A DNA stretch of 64,000 nt, taken from a virus. Location: positions 94,916 through 158,915 of IMG/VR virus record IMGVR_UViG_3300021962_008382. One strand, written 5' to 3'. Positions 6,554-15,192 of this stretch are shown here, piece by piece (the stretch's first letter is position 1; each line of letters starts with the position of its first letter). The notes below the pieces were generated by a model. It was not told the DNA's origin, did not search any database, and saw only the letters and a list, made by a program, of their open reading frames with translations. Both the position numbers and the translations under genes were made by a program.

Positions 6554-7630
6554 TTAATTACTTTTAATAGTTACATAGCCCCCGGGCGGTACACTGACCG
6601 GGTATGTCTGTGAGTCAGGGACGTTGCTAGGATTTACTTTCGTTGCCGCAACTACAGATGCAGGTGTTCCTCCTACGTTAGAACCGGGGAGGGTAATACC
6701 TAAAGCGGTACTAGGGTTACCTGCTGCCCCGGGGTTACCTGGTGTATATGATGCCGGATAAGGGTTTCCTGGATTACCTGGTGTATATGATGCCGGATAA
6801 GGGTTTCCTGGATTACCTGGTGTATATGATGCCGGGAAAGGGTTCCCAGGATTACCCGGAGTATACGAACCTGGGTTCGGAGGATTAGAATTACCTGGTG
6901 TGTACGAACCTGGGTTCGGAGGATTAGGATTACCCGGTGTATACGAACCTGGGTTCGGGGGATTAGGATTACCCGGTGTATACGAACCTGGGTTCGGGGG
7001 ATTAGGATTACCCGGTGTATACGAACCTGGGTTCGGGGGATTAGCTGTAGGGTTATTCGGGTCTGTCGGGTTGCCTGGGTAGTACTGAGGTGGTATATAA
7101 AAACCACCGTAGTTATATCCAGGGTAATATGTCCCAGGGTTCGGGGGATTAGCATTACCTGGAGTAGAAGGTGTCGGATTACCTGGTGTGTATGAGCCCG
7201 CATTAGGTGGTGTTGGATTACCCGGTGTAAATGCGCCTGCATTAGGTGGTGTTGGATTACCCGGTGTAAATGCACCTGCATTAGGTGGTGTTGGATTACC
7301 CGGTGTAAATGCACCTGCATTAGGTGGTGTTGGATTACCCGGTGTAAAATTACCCGGATTAGGGGGATTAGTACCGCCTGGTGTAAAATTACCCGGGTTC
7401 GGGGGATTAGTACCGCCTGGTGTAAAATTACCCGGATTAGGGGGATTAGTACCGCCTGGTGTAAAATTACCCGGGTTTGCAGCGTTTCCCGTACCTCCAC
7501 GACCTTCTACTGTAATATCATAACGACCGTATGGTATTACATAATTACCTGGAGAGTTAAACGTTGTGGTACCCGTACCAGACGCACGCCACGTTTTTTC
7601 TAATCCAAATATAGGTGTTTTTCTAGTCAC
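6554..7630 (-). CDS. Pro/Gly/Asn-rich repeat fibre protein
   Basis: A 358-residue extended protein. Residues about 18-45 (TTTFNSPGNYVIPYGRYDITVEGRGG) form a short beta domain seen at the N-terminus of marine phage glycine-rich fibres. Residues about 52-300 are a tandem array of 13-residue units in four flavours (NPPNPGNFTPGGT, NPTPPNAGAFTPG, NPNPPNPGSYTPG, NPGNPYPASYTPG). The C-terminal about 50 residues end VPPGGYVTIKS, a likely cap strand. The chain is collagen-like in composition but has no strict Gly-X-Y register. It probably forms a flexible spike or glycine-rich tip that contacts the host. A prolyl-hydroxylase-like gene follows directly. Confidence 0.75.
   Translation of the reverse strand: MTRKTPIFGLEKTWRASGTGTTTFNSPGNYVIPYGRYDITVEGRGGTGNAANPGNFTPGGTNPPNPGNFTPGGTNPPNPGNFTPGGTNPPNPGNFTPGNPTPPNAGAFTPGNPTPPNAGAFTPGNPTPPNAGAFTPGNPTPPNAGSYTPGNPTPSTPGNANPPNPGTYYPGYNYGGFYIPPQYYPGNPTDPNNPTANPPNPGSYTPGNPNPPNPGSYTPGNPNPPNPGSYTPGNPNPPNPGSYTPGNSNPPNPGSYTPGNPGNPFPASYTPGNPGNPYPASYTPGNPGNPYPASYTPGNPGAAGNPSTALGITLPGSNVGGTPASVVAATKVNPSNVPDSQTYPVSVPPGGYVTIKSN
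6720..7480 (-). repeat. 39-bp tandem minisatellite in the fibre gene
   Basis: In-frame 39-bp units encoding 13-residue Pro/Gly repeats, grouped in four blocks of three to four near-identical copies: about 6740-6860, 6860-7045, 7190-7350 and 7350-7480. A non-repeat Tyr-rich linker sits at about 7045-7140. Copies within a block are nearly identical in DNA while blocks differ, which suggests recent block-wise duplication and easy copy-number change. Confidence 0.9.
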
Positions 7631-7642
7631 TAGAAGACCTCG

Positions 7643-8197
7643 TTACTTCGCGTCTTTCATTGCCAGAGAAACGTATACAGTAGTACCACCATCTACGGTA
7701 AATAGAGACCAAATATCTACGGCGTTAGCTGTAGTTGTTGCAGGAGGAACAACACCACCAGGGTAGTCAGATGAAGATGGCCAGGAGTATGTTCTACCTC
7801 CAGTTCCATCTTGTACAACTATAGCTGTAACAGCTGCAATTGTATTTGCGCCTGGTACACTTGTAAATGCAAAAGTAGTATTACCTGTTAGCCGCGTACG
7901 TACAACACCTTTTGTAAAATCGATATTAACATTACCGGATACGTTACCGAGATCGACATAATCACTGTTTGCGCCTGCGATGGTTATGTTACCCGAACCA
8001 TTGGTAACTACAATACCTGAACCAGCAGTAAGAGTAGCCTTGTTGAGAGTATTGCCAGTCGAGTTGCCGATTAAAAGCTGACCGTCAGTATACGTTGTCT
8101 GACCGGTGCCGCCTTGCGTAACTGTAAGTGCTGAGCCTAGGTTAGATAGATTTCTACTATTATCAATGACGGTTGTACCGCCAACTTGAATTGCCAT
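7643..8197 (-). CDS. Tail fibre protein (GGTG-type)
   Basis: A 184-residue fibre protein. It starts MAIQVGGTTVIDNSRNLSN, has the fibre motif VTQGGTGQTTYTDGQLLIGN at about 27-46, then NKATLTAGSGIVVTNGSGNITI, a unit repeated in many phage fibres. The C-terminal half (about 80-184) is a compact beta domain (TAIVVQDGTGGRTYSWPSS, WSLFTVDGGTTVYVSLAMK) found at fibre tips of marine phages. It lies between the S74-domain gene and the Pro/Gly repeat fibre, in the same direction. The ATG at 8197 is preceded by AAAGGAGAG. It is likely a distal tail-fibre component. Confidence 0.7.
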   Translation of the reverse strand: MAIQVGGTTVIDNSRNLSNLGSALTVTQGGTGQTTYTDGQLLIGNSTGNTLNKATLTAGSGIVVTNGSGNITIAGANSDYVDLGNVSGNVNIDFTKGVVRTRLTGNTTFAFTSVPGANTIAAVTAIVVQDGTGGRTYSWPSSSDYPGGVVPPATTTANAVDIWSLFTVDGGTTVYVSLAMKDAK

Positions 8198-8231
8198 CTT
8201 CGCTCTCCTTTAGAACTCGGCATTTTTTTTT

Positions 8232-8858
8232 TTATTTTTTATCTTTTAACATTTGAACTTCCTGTTTCAAATGTTTAATACTCTCAATCAAAATAGCGAT
8301 AAAGTTAAGATAGTTTATACCCTTTGTACCATCAGGCCTGTTTTTTACGACCTCAGGCAGTATTTTTTCAACTTCTTGAGCAGATAAACCTAAAGATTTT
8401 TCCCCCGAGTCTTTCCAGGTAAAGCTATAACCTGTAATTTGAGATAAGATATCAAGGGGGTTAGTTATCGGCTCAATATTGTCTTTGAGAGTCACATCGG
8501 AGGAAGAATTATAATCAGTAGAGGTTAAAAGACCCGTAGAAGGATTGAAAGTTAATTTAGTGCTGGTAATTTTTACCGCTGCATTCCCTGAGGAGGCTGC
8601 TACGAAGGTAGGAAATACCGTTGAGTTAGATGATGTATCATCTACTACTTTAATGTCTAAAGTTACATTTGAAACAGTGCCATTTGAAACAGAACTAGAT
8701 GTAGCAAGTTCATTAATAGCAGCTACTAGATTAGCTTTAGCGGTAGTTGAAAGATTACTAACAACACCTAGTTCGTTATTAATATTTGAAAAGTTATTAT
8801 CCACTTCTGTATTAGTAAGTGGAGAACCTTTTACGTTTCGTAAGACTAGAGTAGCCAT
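8232..8858 (-). CDS. Tail fibre with C-terminal S74 intramolecular chaperone
   Basis: A 208-residue protein. Residues about 115-208 match the peptidase S74 chaperone of endosialidase-type fibres: SDVTLKDNIEPI with Ser120-Asp121 and Lys125, GYSFTWKDSG, LGLSAQEVEKILPEVV, then a C-terminal helix (FIAILIESIKHLKQEVQMLKDKK). In this family the domain trimerises the fibre and cuts itself off before the Ser of the Ser-Asp pair. The N-terminal 110 residues resemble a short fibre module (GSPLTNTEVDNNFSNINNEL). A TATAAATA late promoter lies 26 nt upstream. A run of ten A on the coding strand follows the stop. Confidence 0.85.
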   Translation of the reverse strand: MATLVLRNVKGSPLTNTEVDNNFSNINNELGVVSNLSTTAKANLVAAINELATSSSVSNGTVSNVTLDIKVVDDTSSNSTVFPTFVAASSGNAAVKITSTKLTFNPSTGLLTSTDYNSSSDVTLKDNIEPITNPLDILSQITGYSFTWKDSGEKSLGLSAQEVEKILPEVVKNRPDGTKGINYLNFIAILIESIKHLKQEVQMLKDKK

Positions 8859-8869
8859 TTAATTTCTCG

Positions 8870-9076
8870 TTACACTATATTACTATTTATAAGTAATGCA
8901 TTAATCTTTTTGACTTCATTTTCAAGCAACTCAATTCGTTGCTGTTGTTTTAAGACTGTTTCAAAAAGTTTCTTCTTTTCTAAGTAAGTATTCAGACCTG
9001 CTTGATCAGTATTTATGATCGCTTTCGAGGCTGAGTCTCTTACTAAATTTGGTTTACCTTCTACTTTTAATTTCAT
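8870..9076 (-). CDS. Small coiled-coil protein beside the giant tail protein
   Basis: Sixty-eight residues. The first 25 are polar (KVEGKPNLVRDSASKAIINTD) and residues about 28-62 form a coiled-coil helix (YLEKKKLFETVLKQQQRIE, then LLENEVKKI). Its ATG overlaps the stop of the 2035-residue gene by 1 nt, showing translational coupling. Small proteins with the pattern N-x-V-R-D-x-x-S-x-A-I-I-N-x-D are frequent in marine phages next to tail genes. Function is not established. It could be an assembly helper for the fibre or baseplate. Confidence 0.65.
   Translation of the reverse strand: MKLKVEGKPNLVRDSASKAIINTDQAGLNTYLEKKKLFETVLKQQQRIELLENEVKKINALLINSNIV
8884..8891 (-). promoter_or_regulatory. 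T4-type late promoter (TATAAATA)
   Basis: Exact minus-strand TATAAATA inside the end of the 8870-9076 gene, 26 nt upstream of the ATG at 8858. It would start the 8858-to-3789 fibre and decoration genes. Confidence 0.7.
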
Positions 9077-12000
9077 TATGCGAGAGCAACTAACCTCAGA
9101 TTTTTACACTTAGGGGGCTTAGCGCTATTTGTAGATAGTAATACAATCTTTAGAACTATGCCAGTAAATGGGGTTAAATTATCTATCTGTTTTTCAACTT
9201 CATAATATTCACCACCTATAGAGTTAGGAATAGTTAAACCAGTAAGCTCGGTATATTCCTTATCTTTAATTGTAGTATCACTTGGTAGTTTAAGCTTGTA
9301 GTAGATCTTTAAATCTCCGTCAGATGGTTTAGCGATATCTAAACGCAGATTGAGAGATGTGGACGGATTTAAGAAATCTACCTGCTTAGTAATGTACTTA
9401 GCGAGAGCTGACCCCCCGGTAACCGCTTCTTCAGCTACAAAAGCAATACCGTTCGTTACTGTGATTACGTTAGCTGCAGCAGCATTGGTTATTGTACCAT
9501 AAACTTTAATGTTTGCCCCGTCATCAAGAACATCGAGTACTCTAAAAGTATTAGAATTAACGTTTGAATTAGATACTGTGACAGTTGTACCTTTGGTAAT
9601 AGTAGCGGCATTTGCTTTATCTAGGGCATCAGGTATAGTTATGTATCCAGTTGTTGTAGATATATTTGTAAAATAAATGTTTGCTGATCTTGCAACTGTA
9701 ACGATTTCAGATGAGAGATTTTCATTTGCATATGTTGGAGAATTCACTATATTATTTACAAATACTGCACCAAGAGATTGTATATCAATAACCGGAGAGA
9801 GTGTAGAAGAATCGGAGGACATTTCAAGACGAAGAGTTAACGGTCTTTGACCTGACATGCTCGCGCTTATATTTGTATTTCCTGCTAAAACTTTAGTAGC
9901 TGACAACTCTGTGTCATCTTTTGTTAGAGTAGTAAAGCTAGAATCAATTGTATATCCTACAGATGTACCTTTAAGCTTGTACACTACGTCTGTACCAGCT
10001 GGAGTTAAAGTAGATATAGCAGGGTATATCGTGTCGTACTTAACATCCTGAGTAGCAAACAGTCCTGCGCCACCACCACGAGTTACAGAGGTAACGCTAG
10101 GTGTTGACGGTAAGTTGATGGTGTATGAGTTAGGCTTAACGTTAGAGACTGCAAACTGAACTCCGCTTACTGTATCAACGTTAATTCCAAATATATTACC
10201 TATGGCAACATTAGCACGCATACCATCTAAATCAAAACCACTTAATACTACATACGAGCCGTTGGTAAGACCGTGATCACTGTGAAGTACTTTCATTGTA
10301 GTCTTGTTAGGATAAACTTCTAACGGGTCGCTACCTAATTTTTTATTAGAGTATTCTGCTGGGTTAACCACAAGATCCAGGGTACCGCTAGTGCTAGTAA
10401 ACTCCGCGTTATATAATTTAAACTTAAGATCTTGCAGTTGATCTGGGGTCCAAGAAACAGCATTTTGAGACTTATATAGAACACCTACGAACGGTTGCTC
10501 TGATATAACACGATTAGTATATACATCAGTTTCACCTATCTGAGAGATCCAGACGCTGTAGTTAATAGAGCTGGTTAACAATACAATTGAATATTGTCCC
10601 GGTTCGAGATAAACTAGACCATCAAAATAAATTGTAGTTGCTGTCTGACCATCGGTCGATGTAGTAATTTGACTTGGCTGTACTACAACGCGCGAGAATG
10701 GAACTACTGTTTGCGATGGAATACCTGCAACTAGAGGTCTAATCTCTACAAACATAGGTAGGACTTCATCCTTCGAGTAGAAGAATAAATCTACCTTACT
10801 GAGATAAACCGGGGATCCGGATATTGCGAATGTTTGCGCTAACGGGTCTGTACCGTAGCACACTCTACCAGTAGATATTGATGGTGCTGCTGTGGCAGCT
10901 ATGTTATCTGTATCTGCATCACTATTATTAACGATAGAAAGAACAAAATCTTTATATCCAGCCCCATCAGGGATTGAGTCTCTGGCAATTAACGCAGCAG
11001 TTATCTCAATAGAAGCTGCACGTATGGCAGCAGCTTCATCCAATCCTCTATTAATCCAAGATTGAACACCGCCCTGCGATTGTTCGGTACCGTGCTGTTG
11101 TAATCCGCGGGCCCAGCCATCTGATACCATCTCATGAACCGCATTAAATGCAGCTAATGTTTCTGCTGACGGTACATATGCACCAGTTCTAAGATCGTCA
11201 TCAATACTGTAGACGTCTATACCGCCACCTGAATCGATATAGCTAGCCGCGACGGCTTTTTCAGCAGTAGCAGCTACTGTATTAGTATTATCTAAAATTG
11301 TTGTTAATGTGCCTTTTTCTTCCCACTTAGTAGCTGTTTCTTGATCTACGGGTATTCTAAATGCATAGCTTACAATACCATCAGAAATTGTAGGCGGTGG
11401 GGTAGAAGCAGGTTCTACTATGTTCTCACCCCCGGGGCGTACAGTAACATCTGGTACGTCTCTTCTATCATACACTGTTTCAGCTGCTGTAGGTGCAAGT
11501 CGAATTAATTCACCTGAGGACTTAAATATAGCTTCTGCTTGAGTCTCGCTATCATTCCCGTTCGTGGTAGAATCAGATAATCTAAAGATTTTATCCCCGG
11601 TAGGTAATTGTAAGAACGCGCTATCATAATAAAAAGCACCGGTAACTACCCCTTGATAATTCGTGTATAGATTACCTTTATTGATTGCCATGTCAGCGAA
11701 TACGTTACCGCTTACAGCAACATTACCTCTGCAGAATTGAGTAACATTATAATTATCAAAGTAAGCATTAAGTTTAGTGTTAGGCTTTAACCCCCTGCCA
11801 ACAAAATTAATTACAATACTTCTCATTTTTGGAATAACAACTTTCGATATTACAACATCATTAGTTGATGTATTATCTACTGTTTCAGCAACTGTATATC
11901 TCGTACCAGTTCTCTCTTCGACACGATCATTACCGTACCATACTTCGCGCCAGTCACCCCATATAGTTTCAAACGATGCATTACTATTAGTTAGAGTAGA

Positions 12001-15000
12001 AAGATTTTCATTTTGATCTTTATATACTGCAGGAGCACGAACAGTATCAAACCAGATGTCAGAAGGAGGGTTTAATTCAATAGAACCAGTGAAGTTAACG
12101 ACGCTAAATGGATTGATATTTTCGCGTCTACTTGCTGCATTATTCTGAGCTATGACATTACTTGTATACGGGAATGTAATTACATTGCCAGTAAGTGCAT
12201 AATTATTAGAAGTTCTTTGGCTTGTAGATGTATTAAGTTCTTTTAATCTTAAAGTTTTTTGAGAGAACTTAGGGCGAATTTCCCTCTTATTAAAGTCCAT
12301 GGCAATCTTATAATCAGGGTTTGTGGTATCCCCGACTCTATGACCTTCAAAGTTATCGACTAAGAACCCGTTTTTAAATCTATCAAAACCTAGACTATCT
12401 TGAATTTGGAAAGACTCTGTATCTTTTTCAAGAAGAGATAAAGTTGTATAGTATTCTAGATTTTTAACCCGATTTTCTATACGACCGATATCTCTCATCG
12501 TATAGCGTTTGTTATCAATTATTGTAATATCAATATCTTGTTGCAGATCAAAGACATAAGGCTTCTGCTTAAGAACATAAAGAAGCATTGAGTTGTCAGG
12601 GGTCTTAGGTTCTTTAGGGTCTAACGAACTTGTTCCAGCTATGTATTTAAGCGACCCAGTGCTATCTAAAACTATCTTATCTGTTCTAGCTAGATAATAA
12701 GAATAATCTGTGAAGAGAGTGTCGTTAGGTTCGGGAATTTCAGATGGGGTAACGAATGTAGCACCATCGGTATTTATTCTAGGTCTAAAATCTAAGCAAT
12801 CTCTTAGCTGATAAGTAACATCCCCAGATGTAAAAGATGGTATATCTTTATAATCAATACCCGCATAAGATGATACCGAGAAGTAATCGCCTGCTGAGTG
12901 GGTAAAGTAGCTATATGTAACTCTTACTGGGCCGGTTGGTTTTGGCTGACCAGGCTTTAGACTTATGGATCCAAGATCATAATGTGTAAGTCTTTGACCG
13001 CTGTCTAGTGTGTATCGATCAGTAATATCTGTAGCATTAGAAGATGAATATGCTGTTCCAAAAGCGTTAGCGGACATGCTAACGCTTGTTAGTTCGAAGA
13101 TATCTGCCTGACCAAGAGAAAGTGTAGACAAAGCTGCGGTATTGCTAGTTGTAAAGTCTACAGTAGTTCCGGTAACTAAAGTCTTTACTTTCTTGTCAGC
13201 AGCAGAGTTAGTCTTATCTACTGTAGCCATTACTGTGATAGTGTCCGAGCCAAAGCTCGCACCTAATGTAATAGTTAGTGTTGTACCTCCGCCCCCTATA
13301 GTAATGTTAGAGGAATAAAGCGGGGGAATTGCGCCTGTCGTTCTATCAATAATAAGATAATTTTGAGTAGAAAATCCTGCAAAAGTTTCATCTGTACCAG
13401 CGGTAATAGTAACAGAGCCGGTTGTCAGGGTTCTGTTATAGTATCTTTTCGTGGTATATACAGTTTCAATGTTTGTAGGATCGACTTCTTTAATAGACTC
13501 ATACGGGAACGGATAAATGAAAGTATCGTATTGAGTATCACTTACAGTTGCCTGCTCAACAAATCCCGCCACACCAGAGAGATTGCCTACTACTGCTGCG
13601 CTAGCAACTAATGCTACATCACTGGTAATCGAAGATACAAGTATGGTGTTGCCGTTAACTCTTAAATAGTCCCCGGTACTAAGCTCGGTAGTGAAGCGAG
13701 TACCGGTACCAGTGACAGTTGTTGAGCCATTAGTAGTATTAATTGAACCGGTAAGCAACACAGTAGACGCAGAAACGTTTGCGGTAAAGTCTGCTCCAGA
13801 AGAATTATCAAAAAATAGTTGCCTAACATCCTGCTCGAACACATAACCAGTGCTCATGGATATATCGAATAAGTAGCATTTGTAAATAGCGGATGAACCT
13901 GATCCAGAAACATACTCGATATGTCTAACTCTTGCTGTACCTACTTGTGTACCGGAAGCAGTACCATTAGCTGCAGTGTAGGTATTATAGAGTTTTACGC
14001 GACTTAAAGTTGTAAAATCTGGTGCTGAATACATCCCCGTAATTAGAATATAGTTTCCGACAGTAAGCGATACTGGAGAGTTGTTTAGGGATATGAAATC
14101 TCGTGCCTTCGTTGCATTAAGATAACGGGTCTTTAGATTATCTATTTCATACCCTTGCACATACGCTTTACCTGGGGTTATAACGTTAACAAATAATTGA
14201 CTATTGCCGTTAACGTTTGCGGTAAGTAAACCATCTCGTACGCTGGTATTGCTTGTTCTTAGATGTTCGATAAGCTCTAAGCCATAAGGTCTAACAACAT
14301 AATTACCTGACTCATCATATGTTCTTCTAGCTAGTGTATCACCTAGAACGTTGTAATCTGTGTTTATTTTTTGATTTACAACAAAACCATCTTCTATTCT
14401 AAGAAGTTCTATAAAATTAACATCGTCTGCGGCAGTTGCAGTTAAATCTCTAGCTTCTAAAGTAAGAGTAATTGAATAGCGATCGGCTCCAGGGGCAAAA
14501 TAATTTGAAGATCCTAAAGCTGGGTCTAATAGATCAATATCATCTTGACTTGTTATAAAAGATTCTGTTATTACAAAGCCAGCCACTTTATTAAGACCGG
14601 CTGATTCACCACCGGTATATTTTGAGATTAAAACAGTTTGTTCGTCAAAATAAACAAGATTATTCTTTGTAAATATAACCCCGGAACGAATAGTTAAGGC
14701 TGTACCTACACCCGTAGCGCTAGATGATGCAACTGTTAGTGTGGTTGTAGAATCAGCGACTTGAAGTGTTTCGCTCGCTGTAAACCCGGTAGCTGTTCTA
14801 CTTGTACCTGAATCAAGATACTTTACATAGATAGTGGGAGGATCGTTATTTTCTGATTTAACTGCTTTCAGAATAATAGCGTTAACACCTGATGTTTGAC
14901 CGGTTATCTTACTACCTACCAAACTTTCGATAATTCCGTTATCTGCTGCTGTAAGTTTAACAAACTTATAGTAGTAGTCAATTTGCTGCTGTCCGTTTAA

Positions 15001-15183
15001 TACAAGCGAACCTTCTTTAAAAAAGTGCTTACCCAAATAACCAATTTGAGTCTGTATTTGAGTTTGAAGCTGAGTTAATTCTCTAGCCTGGACTGCACGA
15101 CCAGGTCTAAAAAGAATACGATAGAAGCCTTTAGATTCGCTAAAATCATCATAGTATGGGGCGGCATTAAATTCCAGCGTCAT
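9076..15183 (-). CDS. Giant tail/baseplate structural protein (DUF4815-type)
   Basis: A 2035-residue virion protein and the largest gene here. The N-terminus (EFNAAPYYDDFSESKGFYRI, RPGRAVQARELTQLQTQIQ, residues 5-45) is the signature of DUF4815 proteins of marine myophages. Residues about 890-1000 hold the conserved RYTMRDIGRIENRVKNLEYY helix and a DNFEGHRVGDT segment. A later region (about 1420-1600: YGTDPLAQTF, SKVDLFFYSKDE, EIRPLVAGIPS) is a second conserved beta domain. It lies between gp8 and the fibre genes, so it probably forms the baseplate periphery and fibre-attachment arm, taking the place of T4 gp7/gp10 (inferred). No enzymatic motif recognised. Confidence 0.75.
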   Translation of the reverse strand: MTLEFNAAPYYDDFSESKGFYRILFRPGRAVQARELTQLQTQIQTQIGYLGKHFFKEGSLVLNGQQQIDYYYKFVKLTAADNGIIESLVGSKITGQTSGVNAIILKAVKSENNDPPTIYVKYLDSGTSRTATGFTASETLQVADSTTTLTVASSSATGVGTALTIRSGVIFTKNNLVYFDEQTVLISKYTGGESAGLNKVAGFVITESFITSQDDIDLLDPALGSSNYFAPGADRYSITLTLEARDLTATAADDVNFIELLRIEDGFVVNQKINTDYNVLGDTLARRTYDESGNYVVRPYGLELIEHLRTSNTSVRDGLLTANVNGNSQLFVNVITPGKAYVQGYEIDNLKTRYLNATKARDFISLNNSPVSLTVGNYILITGMYSAPDFTTLSRVKLYNTYTAANGTASGTQVGTARVRHIEYVSGSGSSAIYKCYLFDISMSTGYVFEQDVRQLFFDNSSGADFTANVSASTVLLTGSINTTNGSTTVTGTGTRFTTELSTGDYLRVNGNTILVSSITSDVALVASAAVVGNLSGVAGFVEQATVSDTQYDTFIYPFPYESIKEVDPTNIETVYTTKRYYNRTLTTGSVTITAGTDETFAGFSTQNYLIIDRTTGAIPPLYSSNITIGGGGTTLTITLGASFGSDTITVMATVDKTNSAADKKVKTLVTGTTVDFTTSNTAALSTLSLGQADIFELTSVSMSANAFGTAYSSSNATDITDRYTLDSGQRLTHYDLGSISLKPGQPKPTGPVRVTYSYFTHSAGDYFSVSSYAGIDYKDIPSFTSGDVTYQLRDCLDFRPRINTDGATFVTPSEIPEPNDTLFTDYSYYLARTDKIVLDSTGSLKYIAGTSSLDPKEPKTPDNSMLLYVLKQKPYVFDLQQDIDITIIDNKRYTMRDIGRIENRVKNLEYYTTLSLLEKDTESFQIQDSLGFDRFKNGFLVDNFEGHRVGDTTNPDYKIAMDFNKREIRPKFSQKTLRLKELNTSTSQRTSNNYALTGNVITFPYTSNVIAQNNAASRRENINPFSVVNFTGSIELNPPSDIWFDTVRAPAVYKDQNENLSTLTNSNASFETIWGDWREVWYGNDRVEERTGTRYTVAETVDNTSTNDVVISKVVIPKMRSIVINFVGRGLKPNTKLNAYFDNYNVTQFCRGNVAVSGNVFADMAINKGNLYTNYQGVVTGAFYYDSAFLQLPTGDKIFRLSDSTTNGNDSETQAEAIFKSSGELIRLAPTAAETVYDRRDVPDVTVRPGGENIVEPASTPPPTISDGIVSYAFRIPVDQETATKWEEKGTLTTILDNTNTVAATAEKAVAASYIDSGGGIDVYSIDDDLRTGAYVPSAETLAAFNAVHEMVSDGWARGLQQHGTEQSQGGVQSWINRGLDEAAAIRAASIEITAALIARDSIPDGAGYKDFVLSIVNNSDADTDNIAATAAPSISTGRVCYGTDPLAQTFAISGSPVYLSKVDLFFYSKDEVLPMFVEIRPLVAGIPSQTVVPFSRVVVQPSQITTSTDGQTATTIYFDGLVYLEPGQYSIVLLTSSINYSVWISQIGETDVYTNRVISEQPFVGVLYKSQNAVSWTPDQLQDLKFKLYNAEFTSTSGTLDLVVNPAEYSNKKLGSDPLEVYPNKTTMKVLHSDHGLTNGSYVVLSGFDLDGMRANVAIGNIFGINVDTVSGVQFAVSNVKPNSYTINLPSTPSVTSVTRGGGAGLFATQDVKYDTIYPAISTLTPAGTDVVYKLKGTSVGYTIDSSFTTLTKDDTELSATKVLAGNTNISASMSGQRPLTLRLEMSSDSSTLSPVIDIQSLGAVFVNNIVNSPTYANENLSSEIVTVARSANIYFTNISTTTGYITIPDALDKANAATITKGTTVTVSNSNVNSNTFRVLDVLDDGANIKVYGTITNAAAANVITVTNGIAFVAEEAVTGGSALAKYITKQVDFLNPSTSLNLRLDIAKPSDGDLKIYYKLKLPSDTTIKDKEYTELTGLTIPNSIGGEYYEVEKQIDNLTPFTGIVLKIVLLSTNSAKPPKCKNLRLVALA

Positions 15184-15192
15184 GACCTACCT

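Noticed and set aside
6700-7523. Long ORFs in other frames of the Pro/Gly repeat (minus 6700-7500; plus 6900-7082 and 7188-7523)
   Set aside because: They arise because a 39-bp repeat lacks stops in several frames. The peptides are low-complexity shadows without ribosome binding sites.
8223-8234. Poly-T run as a plus-strand terminator
   Set aside because: No stem precedes it and no plus-strand transcript is expected there; on the minus strand it is a poly-A after a stop codon.
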